Below, one piece after another: positions 1 to 14,057 of a stretch of DNA of 64,000 nucleotides; position 1 is the stretch's first letter, and each line of letters opens with the position of its first letter. The stretch is from positions 7,193,404 to 7,257,403 of the forward strand of contig NC_088103.1 of NCBI RefSeq assembly GCF_036370855.1, given 5' to 3'. The notes beneath the pieces were generated by a model, which saw only the letters and a list, made by a program, of their open reading frames with translations, ran no database searches and was not told the DNA's origin. The DNA is from Dromaius novaehollandiae (Eukaryota; Chordata; Aves; Casuariiformes; Dromaiidae). The translations under genes were made by a program, and so were the position numbers.

Positions 1-3000
1 AAAAATGCAGGAAAAGCTAATGGCGTGCTGGTATAATCTACGAAGACTTTTTCAGTTATTGCACCTAAAGCGAGTCTGCTGAAAATATGCATTTAGGACA
101 GAATTGACAGCAGAGCCAAGTATGCAGAGAAGATCTTATGTGTCAAATCTAGATAACCAGGATTTTTAGTTACTTAGGAAAATAGGTTGTATTATGTCAC
201 TAAATATTCATATCTTTCTGCTCAAGAGGCTGTAGCGGTTCTTAACTGATACCGGATTACACACAGAAGGATAAAAGATATTTTAAAGTTTATCTTAACA
301 TTCTTGATTTTATTACTTTTCTTTAGCACCGGGGAAAACTATGTTAATATTCTGTAGTCTTGAACATTTTAAACAGCTAAGTACCTTTCAGAGTTGCCAT
401 CTCAGTGCTGAGTATTGGCAAGCGAAATTGTTATTAAAGCAAGAAAAGATTATTTTCATCAAAACGGAGTGTAGGATTTCCACCTCTTGCTTCTGTCGTC
501 TTTAGAAGAATGTATTTCATAATTTCAGGCTAAAAATGAACTGATGCAATATGTATCAGAGGAACGGACTCCTTTATTACCTTACTGTATTATGGTAGCT
601 TGCTAGTGCACAGCAACGTTGAAATTTGTTGCTGAAAAAAATTCCAATTATTGCACTTTGCTTATTTGATCGTTTTTACCCGAGGAAAGTGCATTGCAAG
701 AAAAAAACTGTTTATAGTTTAACCTTATCTTCCATGCACAAGCAAGCTCAACACCCTGGTGTGTCTTCATACCCTTCAAGAGGGCAACTGGCAGTGTCTG
801 GTTAGAAACTTGGACGTCTAGGACTTAGTTTGGGTCTTGCTGGCCAAGGATAAATAATGTTCTCGTTTGCCTGTATTTTAATCTTCAGATGTGGCTTGTA
901 TAAATATGAGATGATATTCCAGACACTGCTGTGAATACTGATTATTTTGAGAGTTTGTCCCTTGGATGAATTTAAATGCAGGTACCTGTCCCTTGGGCGA
1001 AATAGCTATCTAAATAATTTTCTGTTCTATGGATATTACATGTGAAAATATCTTTTTGTCCTGGTTTTGCTCCTGTGACAAAAAGCTTACACGTACAGCG
1101 TGGTGACAAATCTTAGTTAGTGCATGTCTTAATGGAACCTGTCCTAGGTAGTTTTATTTTCTGACTATATCAAGAGAAATTTTCAACAGGTGTGTGTTTG
1201 CTCAATTTTTTACATAGTTTGCTCAATTTTTATGGTTAGTTGATGCCCGTATCTTGTCATGAGGGATGTTGTTCTCCTTCTTCATCCTTAACTGGACGTC
1301 CTCTGTAGTCAACTTTAGGAGATTGCTGTTGAAGGGATAAAACAGACAACTTGTCATGTTTTCACATGGTGACCAGCTATGCAATTATAACAAAAGTGGC
1401 ATTTTTCAATTGGGCACAAACCACGCTAAGTCCACACACTTCTGTCAAAATGCTGTCTGCCAATCTTCCTTCTTTTCCTCACTGACTGTGTTGCAGTTAG
1501 CTATGAAAACAATGAACTGGCATGAAAATAAGCAAAAAGTAGTTTTTCCACGTGCCACCCCTGGAAAAGGGTGCATATAGTCATCTTCGGACAGCTTCTC
1601 GACCCTTCACTCCCTGCATAGCCTGTCCAGTTTCTGTAGCTCCAAAAGCATGGTTATAAAAACGACAAGTGGCCGGAGGTAGGTAAAATAAAGGCATTTG
1701 TTCACTTACAGGGCGAGCGGTGTGATCCCGCTCCTCGACATTTAGCGCGTAAACAGGCGGGCTGGAACAGACCGCGGTCTGCCCCGGCGCAGACGGTGCT
1801 ACATTCCTAGAAGCCCCCTCATAAATTGCCGGAGAGTCTGCCAAGTAGGTGCAAGCCGCTCCAGGACGCGTCTCCCCGTGCCTGCTCTCCAGCTTTCCGA
1901 CACCTCCCTTAGCCTGGGAGAAAGCAAATAAGACGCCTGGACTTCTTGGCTTGAACAACTGATGTAGCCACAATTTTTTTTGCTCAGTAGCTTCTTCGCT
2001 GGCGCTCATCGGAGTGGTAGCTGAGCCTCTTCGAAGGATGCTCCCACGTGTGCTTTCATGCCACATGAAGGGCAGCTCCATGAATAGACAGGTGTGGTAC
2101 TGACTTGTACGAAGTCTATTAACATATATATACATATATAGAAGAGTTTTTTTCCTGAAAAATATTTATACAGCTGTCTAATGTTGTGAAGAGACTCTTG
2201 TCTATAGGAGTAGAAGGACCAGAGGCAAAAGGCTTGGGACTGCGCGTTGCTACGACTTTAGCATGCCCTTTCCCAGGCAGATTGACTGCAGGCTGAGCAG
2301 GTGATGTGAGCCTTCACTTACTTTACCTTTATTTTGGTAGCTAGCATTTGATCTTCCGAATTTGTAGTCGTGCTGCTTTGCTGGGTTCCCTCCTGCCACT
2401 CGTCACCTAAGTGCGATAGCAGCAGCCGTGTCCACGTTTCAGTAGCCCTGTGATCCAGATGCCTCGATAATACGTTGTGATAGTGAGTGGATGCATCATC
2501 ACAAGTTCATATCCTTCAGAGTACCCTTTTGCAGAGGTCAGAGGTGCTGGTCAGGTGTCCCAGGCCATCATAAATCATCTCTTCTCAACTTCATCGCTCT
2601 TGTCTTTGTCCTTTCGTTTGCTTTTGGTTTAAACTCCTCTGTTTCTAATCGTCTGCCCTAGGTCAGGCATTTGGGATTTAAATAAAGATTACTTTAGACA
2701 GCTCTGAAACAAATGGAACAGAGTATCTGAACGTACAGGGTTAGATTCGTTATGGCTACGTAGTCAGTTCATGAAGAGGATGGCTGAGCACAGGCAGACT
2801 CAAATTCAGCGCCATGCCTGAACACGCGCCGTTGTTGTATTGACTCCCGCAGTTATCACCTCCAGCAATCTCTCTGAGACAGGGCGTTGAGAAAAGAAGA
2901 TTTTAAATTCCCTCAGCTTTTACAAAATTGCAAAAATAATATGACTTCTTCACCCCCTCCCCATCACCAGCTTGTTCGAGGCTCTATTTCAGCTGAATAT

Positions 3001-3250
3001 CTTTTTTCACTTTTCAGGCCAGTCAAATATTCAGATATGCCAATCAAAACCAGTAGACTTTTCCGCCATCTCCACACATATGCAAGTTAGGAGGGAGCTG
3101 GGCGTTGTGCGTGGCTGCGGGTAACGTATGGCCAAGGGCATCCTGAAGGCAACAATATCTACAGGCAGATTAAGGACATCTAGCCCTTACTCGACAAAAT
3201 ATTTAATCATAAGTTTTAATGCTCCGCAGGTTTGTGGAAGTCAGTGACAC
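1..3250. other. PRKG1 intron 10 (part), no gene recognised
   Basis: AT-rich intronic sequence begins at the window edge. The only notable block is about 1690-1920, which is locally CpG-rich. It carries a minus-strand open frame of 184 codons (1581-2135) with plausible splice sites, listed separately. I recognise no protein family. I looked for the preceding PRKG1 exon, which should end with the glycine loop, and did not see it, so it lies upstream of this window. Confidence 0.6.
1710..1913 (-). other. Candidate antisense exon (unproven)
   Basis: On the minus strand this 204-base segment begins right after a strong acceptor, a pyrimidine-rich tract ending in CTTTCTCCCAG. It ends at a consensus donor reading CCCT|GTAAGTGA. 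It is an exact multiple of three, is open throughout in the frame of a 184-codon ORF, and contains many CpGs in otherwise AT-rich intron. The translation matches no family I recognise. It could be an exon of an antisense transcript, a regulatory CpG cluster, or a chance pairing of cryptic splice sites. Confidence 0.25.
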
Positions 3251-3254
3251 TGAA

Positions 3255-4085
3255 AGCACATAGTTCGAGCATATGTTCATTAAACATAGGGCTGGAAGGG
3301 ACCGAAGGAGATCATCCATCCCATTTTCATGGCACAAGGCGGAATCAAAGAGACCTAAACATTTCTGACCATTTTTCCCTTAACCTCTTGTTGAAATCCT
3401 TTAGTGATGCAGGTTCCCAGTGCAATTTATTCCAGTGCTTACCTGTTCTTAACTGACAAGAAAGGTTTTCCTGGTATTTAACATCTTCCCATGCTGTAGC
3501 CTGTCATTGCTTGTCCTTCTTGCTCCAAGAGAACTTGGAGGCAGTTTATGGCCTTCTCCTGCAGTAAGGTTTATATATTTGAAGACCGTTATCACATTAA
3601 GCTGTAGTACTTTCGCCTTTAGAGGAGATAAATTTACTTTTGAGCTTTACAAGCATTTCATGCTTTCTAGGCCTGCGATCATTCTCGCTGCTTTATCTCC
3701 AGGTGGTTCTCGTCTCTTTTGAGCAATGCCCCAAGCAAGGCACGTTGATCTAACCGGGGCCTTACCATAGGAAGAGCAGGAAAATGGCAATTGAGCGTAG
3801 TGCTTTGCCTTTACCATTACTGAATTGTGTCCTTTCTCTCTCGAGTCATCACTTCAATTCGTTAAGATCAGGTTGGATTCCCGTGCTTTTCTCAGAAGTG
3901 CTCATAGCCCCCTCTGCCTCGATTCTGATTGATGGCGCAAAGTTAAGAACGTTCTTCTCACTCCATCACGCAAGCTGTTAATGAAGGTATTTAACGGTGC
4001 CATGTTCTAGGCAGACCCCTGTGAAATGCCACTTTTAACGTCCTTTCAGCTTCCTCGTGACCGCTAAAAGCTGAACTCCTTTGCA
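3255..4085 (-). mobile_element. Ancient CR1 LINE 3' fragment
   Basis: Read on the plus strand, the left end has GGGCTGGAAGGGACCGAAGG followed by a GATCATCCATCC-type run. This is the reverse complement of the CR1 3' end as I know it from birds and turtles. Further right come other recognisable CR1 phrases: a run of about GAAGACCGTTATCAC, a 'catgctttctaggcctgcgatcat' equivalent near 3658-3682, and 'gacccctgtgaaatgccac' near 4014. The element is old, with many substitutions. No open reverse transcriptase frame remains. The right border is approximate. Confidence 0.7.
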
Positions 4086-4189
4086 GTGTGCAGACTAATA
4101 CAGACATAAGCTTAAAAACTAAGCCTTTGCTTCGGCCACGTTTTACTGGGGCTCTGGAAGGCCTATTTTAAATGGTCAATGTGGCATTT

Positions 4190-4660
4190 TTCACTTTCAT
4201 TCGTGTTTTAAGAGAAATCTGACCACGGATGATAAAGAACAATCAAATTTATTGCAGCCTCCAGCCTTTTATGTAAACAAAATCATTAGCGAATTAATTA
4301 GATGGCAAGGAAAAAAAAAAAGTAATTGTCTTCCAATAGACCAATAGATGCATAAATCAGACATTTATTAGTGAAAACTTCCAATTGCATAGCTATCATT
4401 TTGATCCATCTGTTATAAAGGTTTTTTTAGACAGATCAGTCGTCTTCTCTTTGAAATTGCTTAATTTTTATTTCGAAACCATGAAGCCTTTGGCCTCCTT
4501 CCTTTTGACAGAATGGGCATTTCTTAATTATTACAGGGAATTAAAATGAGAGCATCAGTGATTTTGTATATAGGCCCACCAGTTGTTTTCAAGGAGTTAG
4601 TGGCTTTTTTCCATTTGGTTTAATATGTATTAGCTATATAACCCTTCTTCTGGCCTTTGC
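4190..4660. promoter_or_regulatory. Possible conserved non-coding element
   Basis: This AT-rich stretch lacks repeats and ORFs. It is dense in homeodomain-type cores, such as GAATTAATTAGATGG near 4290 and further TTAATT/ATTA motifs near 4460 and 4525-4545. The texture resembles vertebrate conserved non-coding elements, but conservation cannot be judged from one sequence. It may simply be AT-rich intron. Confidence 0.2.
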
Positions 4661-7600
4661 TTTATATTGGAGTGATTCTATGCAGGAAGCAGTTTACATT
4701 CCTCACTTGTTTTTAGCCTTTTCCTTCTAGACATATTTGAAAAAATAATATTTACCTCTGGCATTTATGGAAAGACACAAGTTTTTATACACTTCCCAAT
4801 GCCCTTGCTTAAAAAAAAACATAGTTGTGCATGTTGGCAAACACCGAATATAAATTTTCCCTACAGTATTCAGAGCGTGGAATTAAAGATTTGTAGCAAA
4901 GTTCAGGGTTTGATTAAGCAGCTTTAATTAACGGTTAAGCAGATGAGGTTTTCTAAGGAACCGTGTATTTTTTTAGTGTGCATGTATGTGTACTTATAGA
5001 GTATAATTTTCTAAGGTATTTTCCTGTGGAGTCCCTCAGCATTTAGACTGTGCCATGGGATGGGCTGTGATATTTAGTGCCCTCCCAAATAGTTTTAGCA
5101 TTTAGTTGAATCTAGCCTTGTTCAATCATGATAAAATAAGGGCAGTAGCAGGGGCATTTCGAAGGCAAGCGATATTATTAGGGAGCAAGCTGTTTCGTTC
5201 TGGAGGAACGTAAATATATTGAGTGCTGAAACCGTGCCGGACAGCTTTGCCTGGGCGAAAAAATTGCTGCTTTGTCCATGCAGCAGGTCAGCTGTTGGGA
5301 TTAAGAGAGCTCAGCTTGCCTTCTCATTAGCCCGTCTAAGTGCTGCACTCGGCGACAGCTGCCGCTATTTTTGTTGATTCGAGTGCATATATCTGGGAAA
5401 CCACTGCAAGTTTAAAAAAGAAAGAAAAAAAATGGCATGCACCCAGCAAGCAACAGCATTCGTACTTTGGTTGCTGGCTGCTCTCTGGAGTCGGTTGTTT
5501 TTTAACGTGATACAAAGGTATCCCCGTCTTTTTTTCACGATAGCACTGATTTCTGGCTCCGTCATGTCCAGAATATACAGACGTTAGCTAGCAAAAACCC
5601 ATTCAAAACTATCTGAACTACCATCTCTGTCTTTTGGGGTTGAGATGGCCACAGTGAATTCAACAGGAGACGAGCAATAAGAACCTTGTCTGTGAGCAAC
5701 GTACACAAGACCTCAAGAAAAGCTTCTGTCCAGCTCCTAAAAGATCGCCATTACTGAGGGTTTAGGAAAAAAGCCACATCTCCAGAGTAAACTAAGTATT
5801 TTTTCTTTATTTGCACAGACTCCGCTTGCTGGGTGTTCTCATTTAGCTGGGAGCCAGACCAACCACCTCGAGGATTAGCAGAAAATGTGAAAGCTCTTGT
5901 GCAAGGTTTTTTTGCGCGCATCGCACCTAGAAGCTTCGCGTTCAAATGTTGCCATTATATCTATCAGCGACAAGAAATTTGGGGCTCTTGAAGCAGACGT
6001 CATTCAAATTGCAACCTTTATTTCAAAGGTGAAAGGAAAAATAGATTATAAATGTAAAACGTGTTCAGCTCTGCTCCCATGCCTGTGGTCTGCTGCCCTT
6101 TTGTGTCTGTAAGGGACCCACCACGAGCTGGGCTGCATCTGTGGTGCTTCAGCCACCACTGCTCTGAGTCCTGTCGGCTTTAAGGCTTTGCGCAGGGTAA
6201 CGCAGTGGAAAATATTATCTGTAGCAGCCCCTTAGAGAACAAGTACAGTGCTGCCTACTACGGTTTTTTGGAGAACGCACAGCTCTGCAAGAGCTGTCAT
6301 CCATGGGCATAACATCTACAGTAACGGGGAGCTCGGAGCATCAGTAGAGGTTCTTCACCATCGCTTCCTAGGAGCAGATCACGCACATACAAGTGCAGTC
6401 AAAATAATATAGCCTCCGTCTAAATCCTGATTATGACAAGGTTGAGGAGGCTCGAGGCTGCTTTGGCTTGCTGCAGGCACGTCACTCAATCGTCACTGAA
6501 AAAAAAAATCCTTCCTTATTGGGATCATTCTACTTTCTGGTGAACACTTATTAAAGTTTAATGTTTCTACAGGGCAGCTTGAATTTTAGCAGCTCAGTTC
6601 TTATCGGAGTTGCACAGAAATTGCTACTGTTGTGGACTTTTTATATGAAGTAATGAATATGCGCACACGAATATATAGCAAATAAATATACTGAGAGCAA
6701 GATAGAGAAAGCATAAGAACCACACAGGTACAGCCATTTACTCTTTTTTCCATCCGAGCCTGGGTTTGCTCTCATAAATATCCATTTTCCCAAAAGTGTG
6801 AAAAAGTGGTAAGGTCGAAACGTATTTATTTGCATGTGAATTATAGCAGCGTTCGGGGAAAAAAAAATCAGACCTTGAAAGTACTGTGTGTTTTGGAAGT
6901 GGCAGCAGCTTGTACGTCATAAGGCCAACGAACATTTTTGGAGTGGTTCCAACATTTTTGTAAAAGCTGAGTGAGCCCAGCAGAAGCCAGCTGAGGTCTC
7001 ATGAAACTTGGAAGAGCAGGAGAGGTTGGATCCCTTCTCCTCTCCCCCGTGTCAGCATCTTGTCCTAATTTTGTGCGGTTGCTGTTGTGCTGAACCCACT
7101 ACCAAGACATCTTCACACGCACCCGTTGCAATAGTGGACATTTATAATTTTTTTTTTACTGAGGCGCAGTATTTTCTCAATGCTAAGATGTTAGAAGTCA
7201 TCCTGTGAATTCAAAATGATTGGCAGCCCAACGAAGCCCCCTTCGCTGCTGTGTCCTCATGTCCTCTTTAGAGGACTGTCTCGCTTGGGTGTATTTTCAG
7301 CTCATGACCCATCTGGTTGGGCTCGCTCGGGAGTAGCTCTGTCATGACGACCCAGGCTGCCAAGCAGACGCCGGTGGCATGGGACCAGGCCGTCACGCTG
7401 GAACACCGTATCACCAGGTTGTCCTCCTCTCCCTCCGGCAGCTTCGGGCCGGGGCAGGCAGGACTGCGGCGAGCGGTGGCTCATAATTTCCAGTGCCTGA
7501 CTCATGGACCCAGGGTTCACTGCCCGCGAGGGCACCGTTGCTCATCGCTCCTGCCTGAGTAGACTTTTAGGCCTGTCTCCTTGCCTTGTTTGGGTTTGTG

Positions 7601-10600
7601 TGTTTGTTTTCCTCTGTGATGATTCTTCAAAATTGTTCTTAGTTTTTTTCTTTAAAGCTTTCATGAGTTTTTTCTTCTCTCTCTCTCCAAAGATCGTAGG
7701 AATATAGCGCAGGGGCCAGGTAGCTGCCTAGTGAGTGTCCAGAGCAAGTAGATGGAGGTGGGAGGGGGGGAAGCGATGACCAAGCAGTTGATGGCACCTT
7801 CCAGGCATGCGAGGAGGAGACAGTTCTGGGGTCTGGCACAGAGAAAAGCTCCTTTCTCCAATTCGTGTCCACCCTGGACACTCTGGGGCTTTCTTGCTTC
7901 CAAGGTCTGGATGGGTTTCATGCATGGAGTGTAGGAACTGCCTCCTCTTCGTCAGCCTGGCAACTGCTGCGAGCTCATGTGATGGGAAGGGTCTGAAAGA
8001 TGGAGGAATCTGGCTCTCCCAGAGTAGCTCCATCCAGGCAACATCTCAAGTGTGTGATGGCCCATCACCACAGTATTTGGGCTAGCGTATATTTGCAAAA
8101 TAGATGCAACTGTTTCTTTTTTCATGTTTTGCTTCTACAAATGCCTGGTTTAATTATAGAGAAGGTTTCTGGTGATTTTGGGTTGCTGGGATGCGGTTCA
8201 TTGCCTGGATGAGAATCCTGCAGAACTACCCAGTCTACTGAATTTTACCTCTTTCTGGTTTTGTGCATCACCTCTTCAGAGTGGTGTTTGGGCACAGGCT
8301 TTACTTAACTCCCCTCTCTGTTGCATTTTCGTATCTTTCGGATAGAAAATATGCTCCAGTTCCATGACTGAAAGGGATTATGTGGAAATCTCCTTCAGAG
8401 TTTCGTTCCTAACAGAGGGCAAGAGCTCATTCAGATAAATTTGAAGTGAATCAGACCACGAGAGAGTCAGCGGTACCTACAGGTTTACCCGGGTTTGCTA
8501 TTTTGGGGATTATTGCACTAGAAAGGAAGGCATGGGCCCGCAGCCTGGCGCATGCGGGAAGCTGTCTACACTGCTCCAGTAAGAGGGTTGTTGTTGAGCT
8601 TGGTTTGCATTTTGCAATTTAGCCCATGCAAGCTAGAGGCAGAATTGCAGGCACGGACTGTGTGCCAAGCGCTGTGACACAATAGAAACATAATGGGAGG
8701 CTTAAATACATATATGAAAGTGGAGTGAAAGGGAAGAAGGAGCATATTCAGTGCTATAATTTTTATTTATGATTTTTCCCTGCTATTGGGCCTTTCAGTG
8801 AATATACAAGTTTAATATTGTCATTGATTAAATGACTATTTTCAGGAGAACGTGGACATCTGCAGCAGACTCGATGCTTGCTCTTACCACCAGTGCACTG
8901 AATCTCAGAGAGGGGGATTTTGGAGGTTTTTGCACTCAAGAAAGGCAATGACTATGCAAGGAAGCTGTGAAGGAAGGAAAGGGAAGGGACCAGAAATTCA
9001 TTTAACTTGCAAAGAACTTGGTAGGGAGATGGAGGCTGGTGGTTGTCTCGCGTAGATCCTCTTAGCTGCTCTCCTGGCCTCGGAGAGACGCGACTGAAAC
9101 CCAAGGCTCCAGCAGGTCTCCAGCAAATCAATAATCCCGGGGCCTTGGAAATTTAAGATGTTGCTTAAAGCTGTTCTGAGTCGAAGTTGGTCTCGTGAGC
9201 TTCCCGCGCCGGGGGACTGCACGCTTTCCCTTTCTGCAGCATTTAGGAGATTTTTGCGGTGGATTGGTTTGGAAGGCTGAACTGCATGGCCAATACATCT
9301 AGTTCCTCTGCACCTGAGATCCACAGTGTCTGTGGCTTTTGCGGCTGTGTGTGCTATTTTTCCCATGGTAATTGGGAGACAGGGTGTTCTCATCAGCCCA
9401 TTCTTATTTTCTCAATATTGCTATTTTTTTTTTTCTTTAAAGTAAAAAGTGTCCGTGACTCCTGGATTTTTCTCTTCTATTTTTGAAACAGCTTTTCAAA
9501 ATAAACTAAAACTTGAATAATGTGCACAATAATTAGAGTCTGAATTAATTAGGAGGATACTGAAATGAGACTGGGGTTAGAAATGTTTTTTCTATTTACT
9601 ATCATGGGTTTAATATTGAAAAATATTGCTTGTAGGAATAGTAGAATGACCTGGATTTTCCCAGCTTTACATCATGAAAACAGTCGTCATTATTAGCCCC
9701 ATTTGGCAGTCTCGGTAGAAACCCCAGAGCAAGAGGAGGCAAGTAGACATGCTAAAGGAGGAGGGGAAGCTTGCAGGATTTATTTGTCCAGAGATGTACA
9801 AACAGCAGTAAATTTGCTCACAAAAGCACATAGAAAGGAAAATAATCCAAAGGAAAAGTGATCCAAAAGCAAGCCCTAGGCTTCGTACCTCACCTACATG
9901 TTTTGGTGTATTAGCACATTTAATACAAATTAATCCCCCCGTGCTCTCAAACCCTGGCAAATCCTCTGCATTATGAAGCAGACTGGGAACGCGAATGGAA
10001 ATTTTATCTAAATTCTCCTGTGGCGTTAGGTCAAAGTCTTGCGTTGGCTAATTGTAACCTCTTGTTTGTTCTATATTTAAACATTTGTGGCAGTGAGAGC
10101 ATTATCAAATAGAAATGCTGCCTTTTTTTTTCTCTCTCATATTAACTTTTGTGTATTTATTTTGAAGCTGTACAAGTAACTATAGGAAAGCAGGTTACTT
10201 CCTCAGGTTCTTCATCATCTGCCCAGGCATCCCTTAAAAACAAGAAAAGAAAGAAAAAAGTAGTTAAAAACAAAAAATCCTTTGTAATGAAAGACAAAAA
10301 ATTGAACAAATAGTCACAATCCTTGATATTAAAATGACATACCAGAAATGGAAGAACAGTGATTTATTCACGTTATGCTTCATTATATAATTTTGGAAGT
10401 TAGTGATCTGAGAATCCACCAGGTTTTTAGGTTTATTTTTATCATTGACGTATAGTAAAGATAGGCAGCAGTAGCATTAGAGAAATAGGGATTTGTGTTT
10501 CAAGTATGTTTAGAAGTGCTGAATGCCTTTTTTATAATTGCTCCCAGGTCTCCCAGTTTCAGGGCAAGCAGCATGAACTGGACAGCCCTGGTTGCATCTT

Positions 10601-10611
10601 GCTCCTGTAGG

Positions 10612-10634
10612 TCCTCCTCCTCCTCCTCCTCCTC
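10612..10634. repeat. (TCC)n microsatellite
   Basis: About seven and a half uninterrupted TCC units lie within PRKG1 intron 10. Confidence 0.95.
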
Positions 10635-13600
10635 TAGGAATTGCTCGTAGCAATTTGTTTATTCACTCAAATACAGCTAGAACGCAGAGAAAAGCTAAGA
10701 GCAGAGCAGGCCAATAAATATATGCTAAGTCATACCAAACCTTCATCTTTTTTTGCAAGCTTTGGTAAATTCTGCTCGGCCCCATCACCACCATGTCTGG
10801 GTTGGGCAGATGGTCTACAGGCTTCAGTTTTTCCCTCTTTTTGAAAACATATATTTCAGAGCCTCCCCCAAACAACTTTCTCAACCCGGTCTAGAACCTG
10901 AAAGTTTTGGTGCTAAGATCTTCTGGTCTTAAGCTGAGATTTGGGAAGAGTAAATTGTGTCAGACACGTTGGAAGTGGGTAGCTGAATAGCCACCCGCTG
11001 TTTCTTCAAGGACTTTGATATGACCCGGGATTTTTCTTTACCTTTGCTGTTATTTCATTGCTTGTGCATCCCTTCTCTCCCCATCACCCTGAAACGGCCT
11101 GGTATGAGCTAGATCAATACCATCAAACAGTGGAACTGAAGTACGTATGTCATTTATTCAAAACAAAACCAAAAAAAAACCCCCACCCATCCCCAAATCA
11201 AAAACATTTCTATCACTTTCAGTCTTCAATAAATGCAAAATCTGGTTTGAGCTGTGGTCAGCTAACGTAAGAGAGCAGCATCATGTAACACCATGTTTGA
11301 TGTTCAGTGAAGTAACTGGGGAGCTCTGCTGGGACGGATGAGGAGAAAAGGTTTTCTTTACTTTAGGCAGCTTGTTTTGATCTTTGTACCCTCTCTCCCC
11401 AAAGGTTTAAATGGCAAACACAGGCTTCATGCAAAGATGATAATTGAAAGTCTCAGTGTGAAATGCAGGGTAGTTTCTCTGGAAATATAAATTTTCGTGG
11501 GGGGTTAGAAACGCTTGCAGCTGTGGGGAAAATGAGAAGCCACAAATCGGAGGACAGATGTCACACAGAAACTCCAAGTGGTTTTAAAAGAAAAGTCCAA
11601 GACGTAAAGTTGCAGCTAAAACCACCCTAAGAGTGAACATGGATTTACTGCTATGCAAGGACAGGTAACCACTTTTTTTGTAAAGGTGATGGGAGTACTC
11701 GGGTATTTCTGCACACTGGTGTTATGCCAAGAGCAAAGAACACAAGCCAGCAAATCTCTGGCTGCTCCTATGAAAGTAGTAGCAAAATGCTGGTAAAACT
11801 GGCATCTCCACGGATGTTTTGAGACGGTCGAGAGTAATCTGAAGAAGTTCAGTTCATCTTCAGATTTTCCTGGCTTTATTAAATTCACTAACCTTAAACT
11901 GTGTCATGCAAATTGCATGCCATGAAATTCTGCTGCTGCTTCGTCAAAGGCGGTGAGCCTGATTTATGGCAGTGATTTATGTTGGTGACGTGCGAAGAAC
12001 TATAATGTCTGTGTTTTGGGTCATTATGGGTGAAAACTCTGAAGTAGCGTTAATAAATCAAAGCATTTAGGATGAAATATTTGGCCATAGAAAAGTGGAT
12101 TCTCATTTATTAACGCATATATCTGAATCACTTGTAGTGGTGTTGAGAATTGGTTTGGCGTATCGTTTGACCAGCTGAGAATCTGCCTTTTGGTTTTGGT
12201 TTCCTGAAACTGTACGTGTCTTTGTGGGCTAGAGAGGACGCCTTAGTACCAGTTTGATTTCTGGCAGAGGTTGGATGGGCTGAACTATTATGTGAACAAA
12301 ACCAAGGCAGAAGAAGCTGGTCAAGGTTATGGTTGCAAGGATAGCCCAGGAAAAGTTTTGCAGATGCCATGTCTAATCTCAGCCCACATTTCTGTTCTCA
12401 AGAAAATACAAAAATATTATATTAAAATGAAATTGTATGAGTGTTACCTCCTAATCTAAAAGGCAAGCTGGATTTCGGATTTGGTCTACACTTCAAAGCC
12501 GCTCTTGGGCATAACGAGAGATGAGCAGGTTGTCTGCTGGCTGAAGCTGGAGGTAAAAGCCAGGTTCCTACAGGAAAACCAAAATTCCTCCTTTCTCTTT
12601 TAGTGATAACTAGTAAGGGATGGCCAGGTTGGAAAGAATGGATATATTAATTTCCAACAGCTGAAATGAATGTATGCGTTGGTTGCAATCTGAAGCACGT
12701 GCTAGGGTAGCTGACAGTAGTACAAATATATTCCTTTTGCCCGTTCTGGTACTCTGCGTGTGTGTGTGTAGTGCAGGGCTGCAGAGCTACATGATATCAA
12801 GTCAACCTGAAACTGTAAAAATGAATGGGAAAAGGTGGAGACAGAGCAGATTCCACCTATTCACTCTGCCATTCCTGAAAGCCTCTTCAATGCCATGCTT
12901 ATCTCCAGGAGGCCGGTGGATATACGGGTCCCAACCTTTTGCTGGTTGGCAAATGGACACTGGTGTCAGCTGTTGGAGTAGGAAGTCATTAAAGACTTAA
13001 GATGAAAGCCGTGAGACTTTTAAGAGCTTGGGTGCATCCAAAGCGATCCCAAACTTCAGCTCAGGAGATGAAATAATCTCCATTTTTTAGCTCATAGTTT
13101 TTCCAGTACACAAGTTTCTCTGCGAGCTGCGGAACCAGATGAGCCCGCTTTCCCGTGGATTTGTGTATTTTGTTCCTGAGTCTCTTGCCCGTGCAGTACT
13201 TTTACTTCCCCTCCATCACCAGCCCTATCTCTGCTGTGATGCACGTGGCAGGGAAGGGACTGCAATGCTTGCACTGCTCATAGCCAGCCTGAGCGCCCGG
13301 CTCCTGCAAAAGGGGACGTTTAACACCTCCGTTCCTTCCTTGCCAGCACTCCTTGGGGTCCCTCTCCTCTACCCATCCATCAGTCTTAACCAATTTGCAG
13401 GATTAGAAGTGTCTTGGAGATTTGTGCCTGCCTTTCAGCTCTGCCTGGAAACGCTCTAGGGTTCAGAAGTTACTAGGGCAACATTGGCAAGCAAGCAGAC
13501 GGATCGCTTCAACCTCATCTCGGGAAACCAGGCTAAAAATATGTTCCTGAGGCTCAAGGTTAAAAGTAATGGCGTGACAAAGCAGTGCCATGAAAAAGCC

Positions 13601-14057
13601 AGCTTTAAAAACATTTAAGGACTGCATTTCCCTGCCAGCATCAGTGCATATGTTACTAGTTATAGAGAAAGGCTTTATGCAAGTTGAATCTAGCACCATC
13701 TCATGCAAGAGTCATGCTGATGGTTGGGTTTTCCCTTTGACACAGTAAGTCTTAGAGATGGTTTTTCGATTTGATGGCATACTGTAACAGCGCACATGCC
13801 AACCGTGCATGATGCAGCAATATGCCAAACATTTAGAAATCCAGTTCCTACCGAACCCATCCATTGACCTGAAACAAGTGCGCTGTATTTGAATTTTCTT
13901 TCTACAAAAGAAATTATATATGTATATTTTTTAGCTTTCTTGAGGGTGGGGAGATTACTTGATGGCCATGCCAAGCATTAAATTAAAAATTGTCACAGCT
14001 GCACGACGGGGGAGATATGCCTGCTTCTAACCGGTGGGTTTGTCTACTTTATCCAAG

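Larger units (their letters stand above)
4086..14057. other. PRKG1 intron 10, remainder
   Basis: Mostly AT-rich unique intronic sequence. The block at about 4190-4660 looks like a conserved non-coding element and is listed separately. A short TCC repeat lies near 10.6 kb. Overlapping short ORFs on both strands around 7.3-8.2 kb and 13.1-13.4 kb show no domain or splice logic. I see no gene, RNA gene or intact mobile element here. The intron ends with the acceptor TTTATCCAAG at 14057. Confidence 0.6.

Noticed and set aside
1..14057. Search for the preceding PRKG1 exon (glycine loop) and for CSTF2T
   Set aside because: No segment encodes the expected glycine-loop end. CSTF2T is, as far as I know, a mammalian retrogene, and no trace of it is visible.
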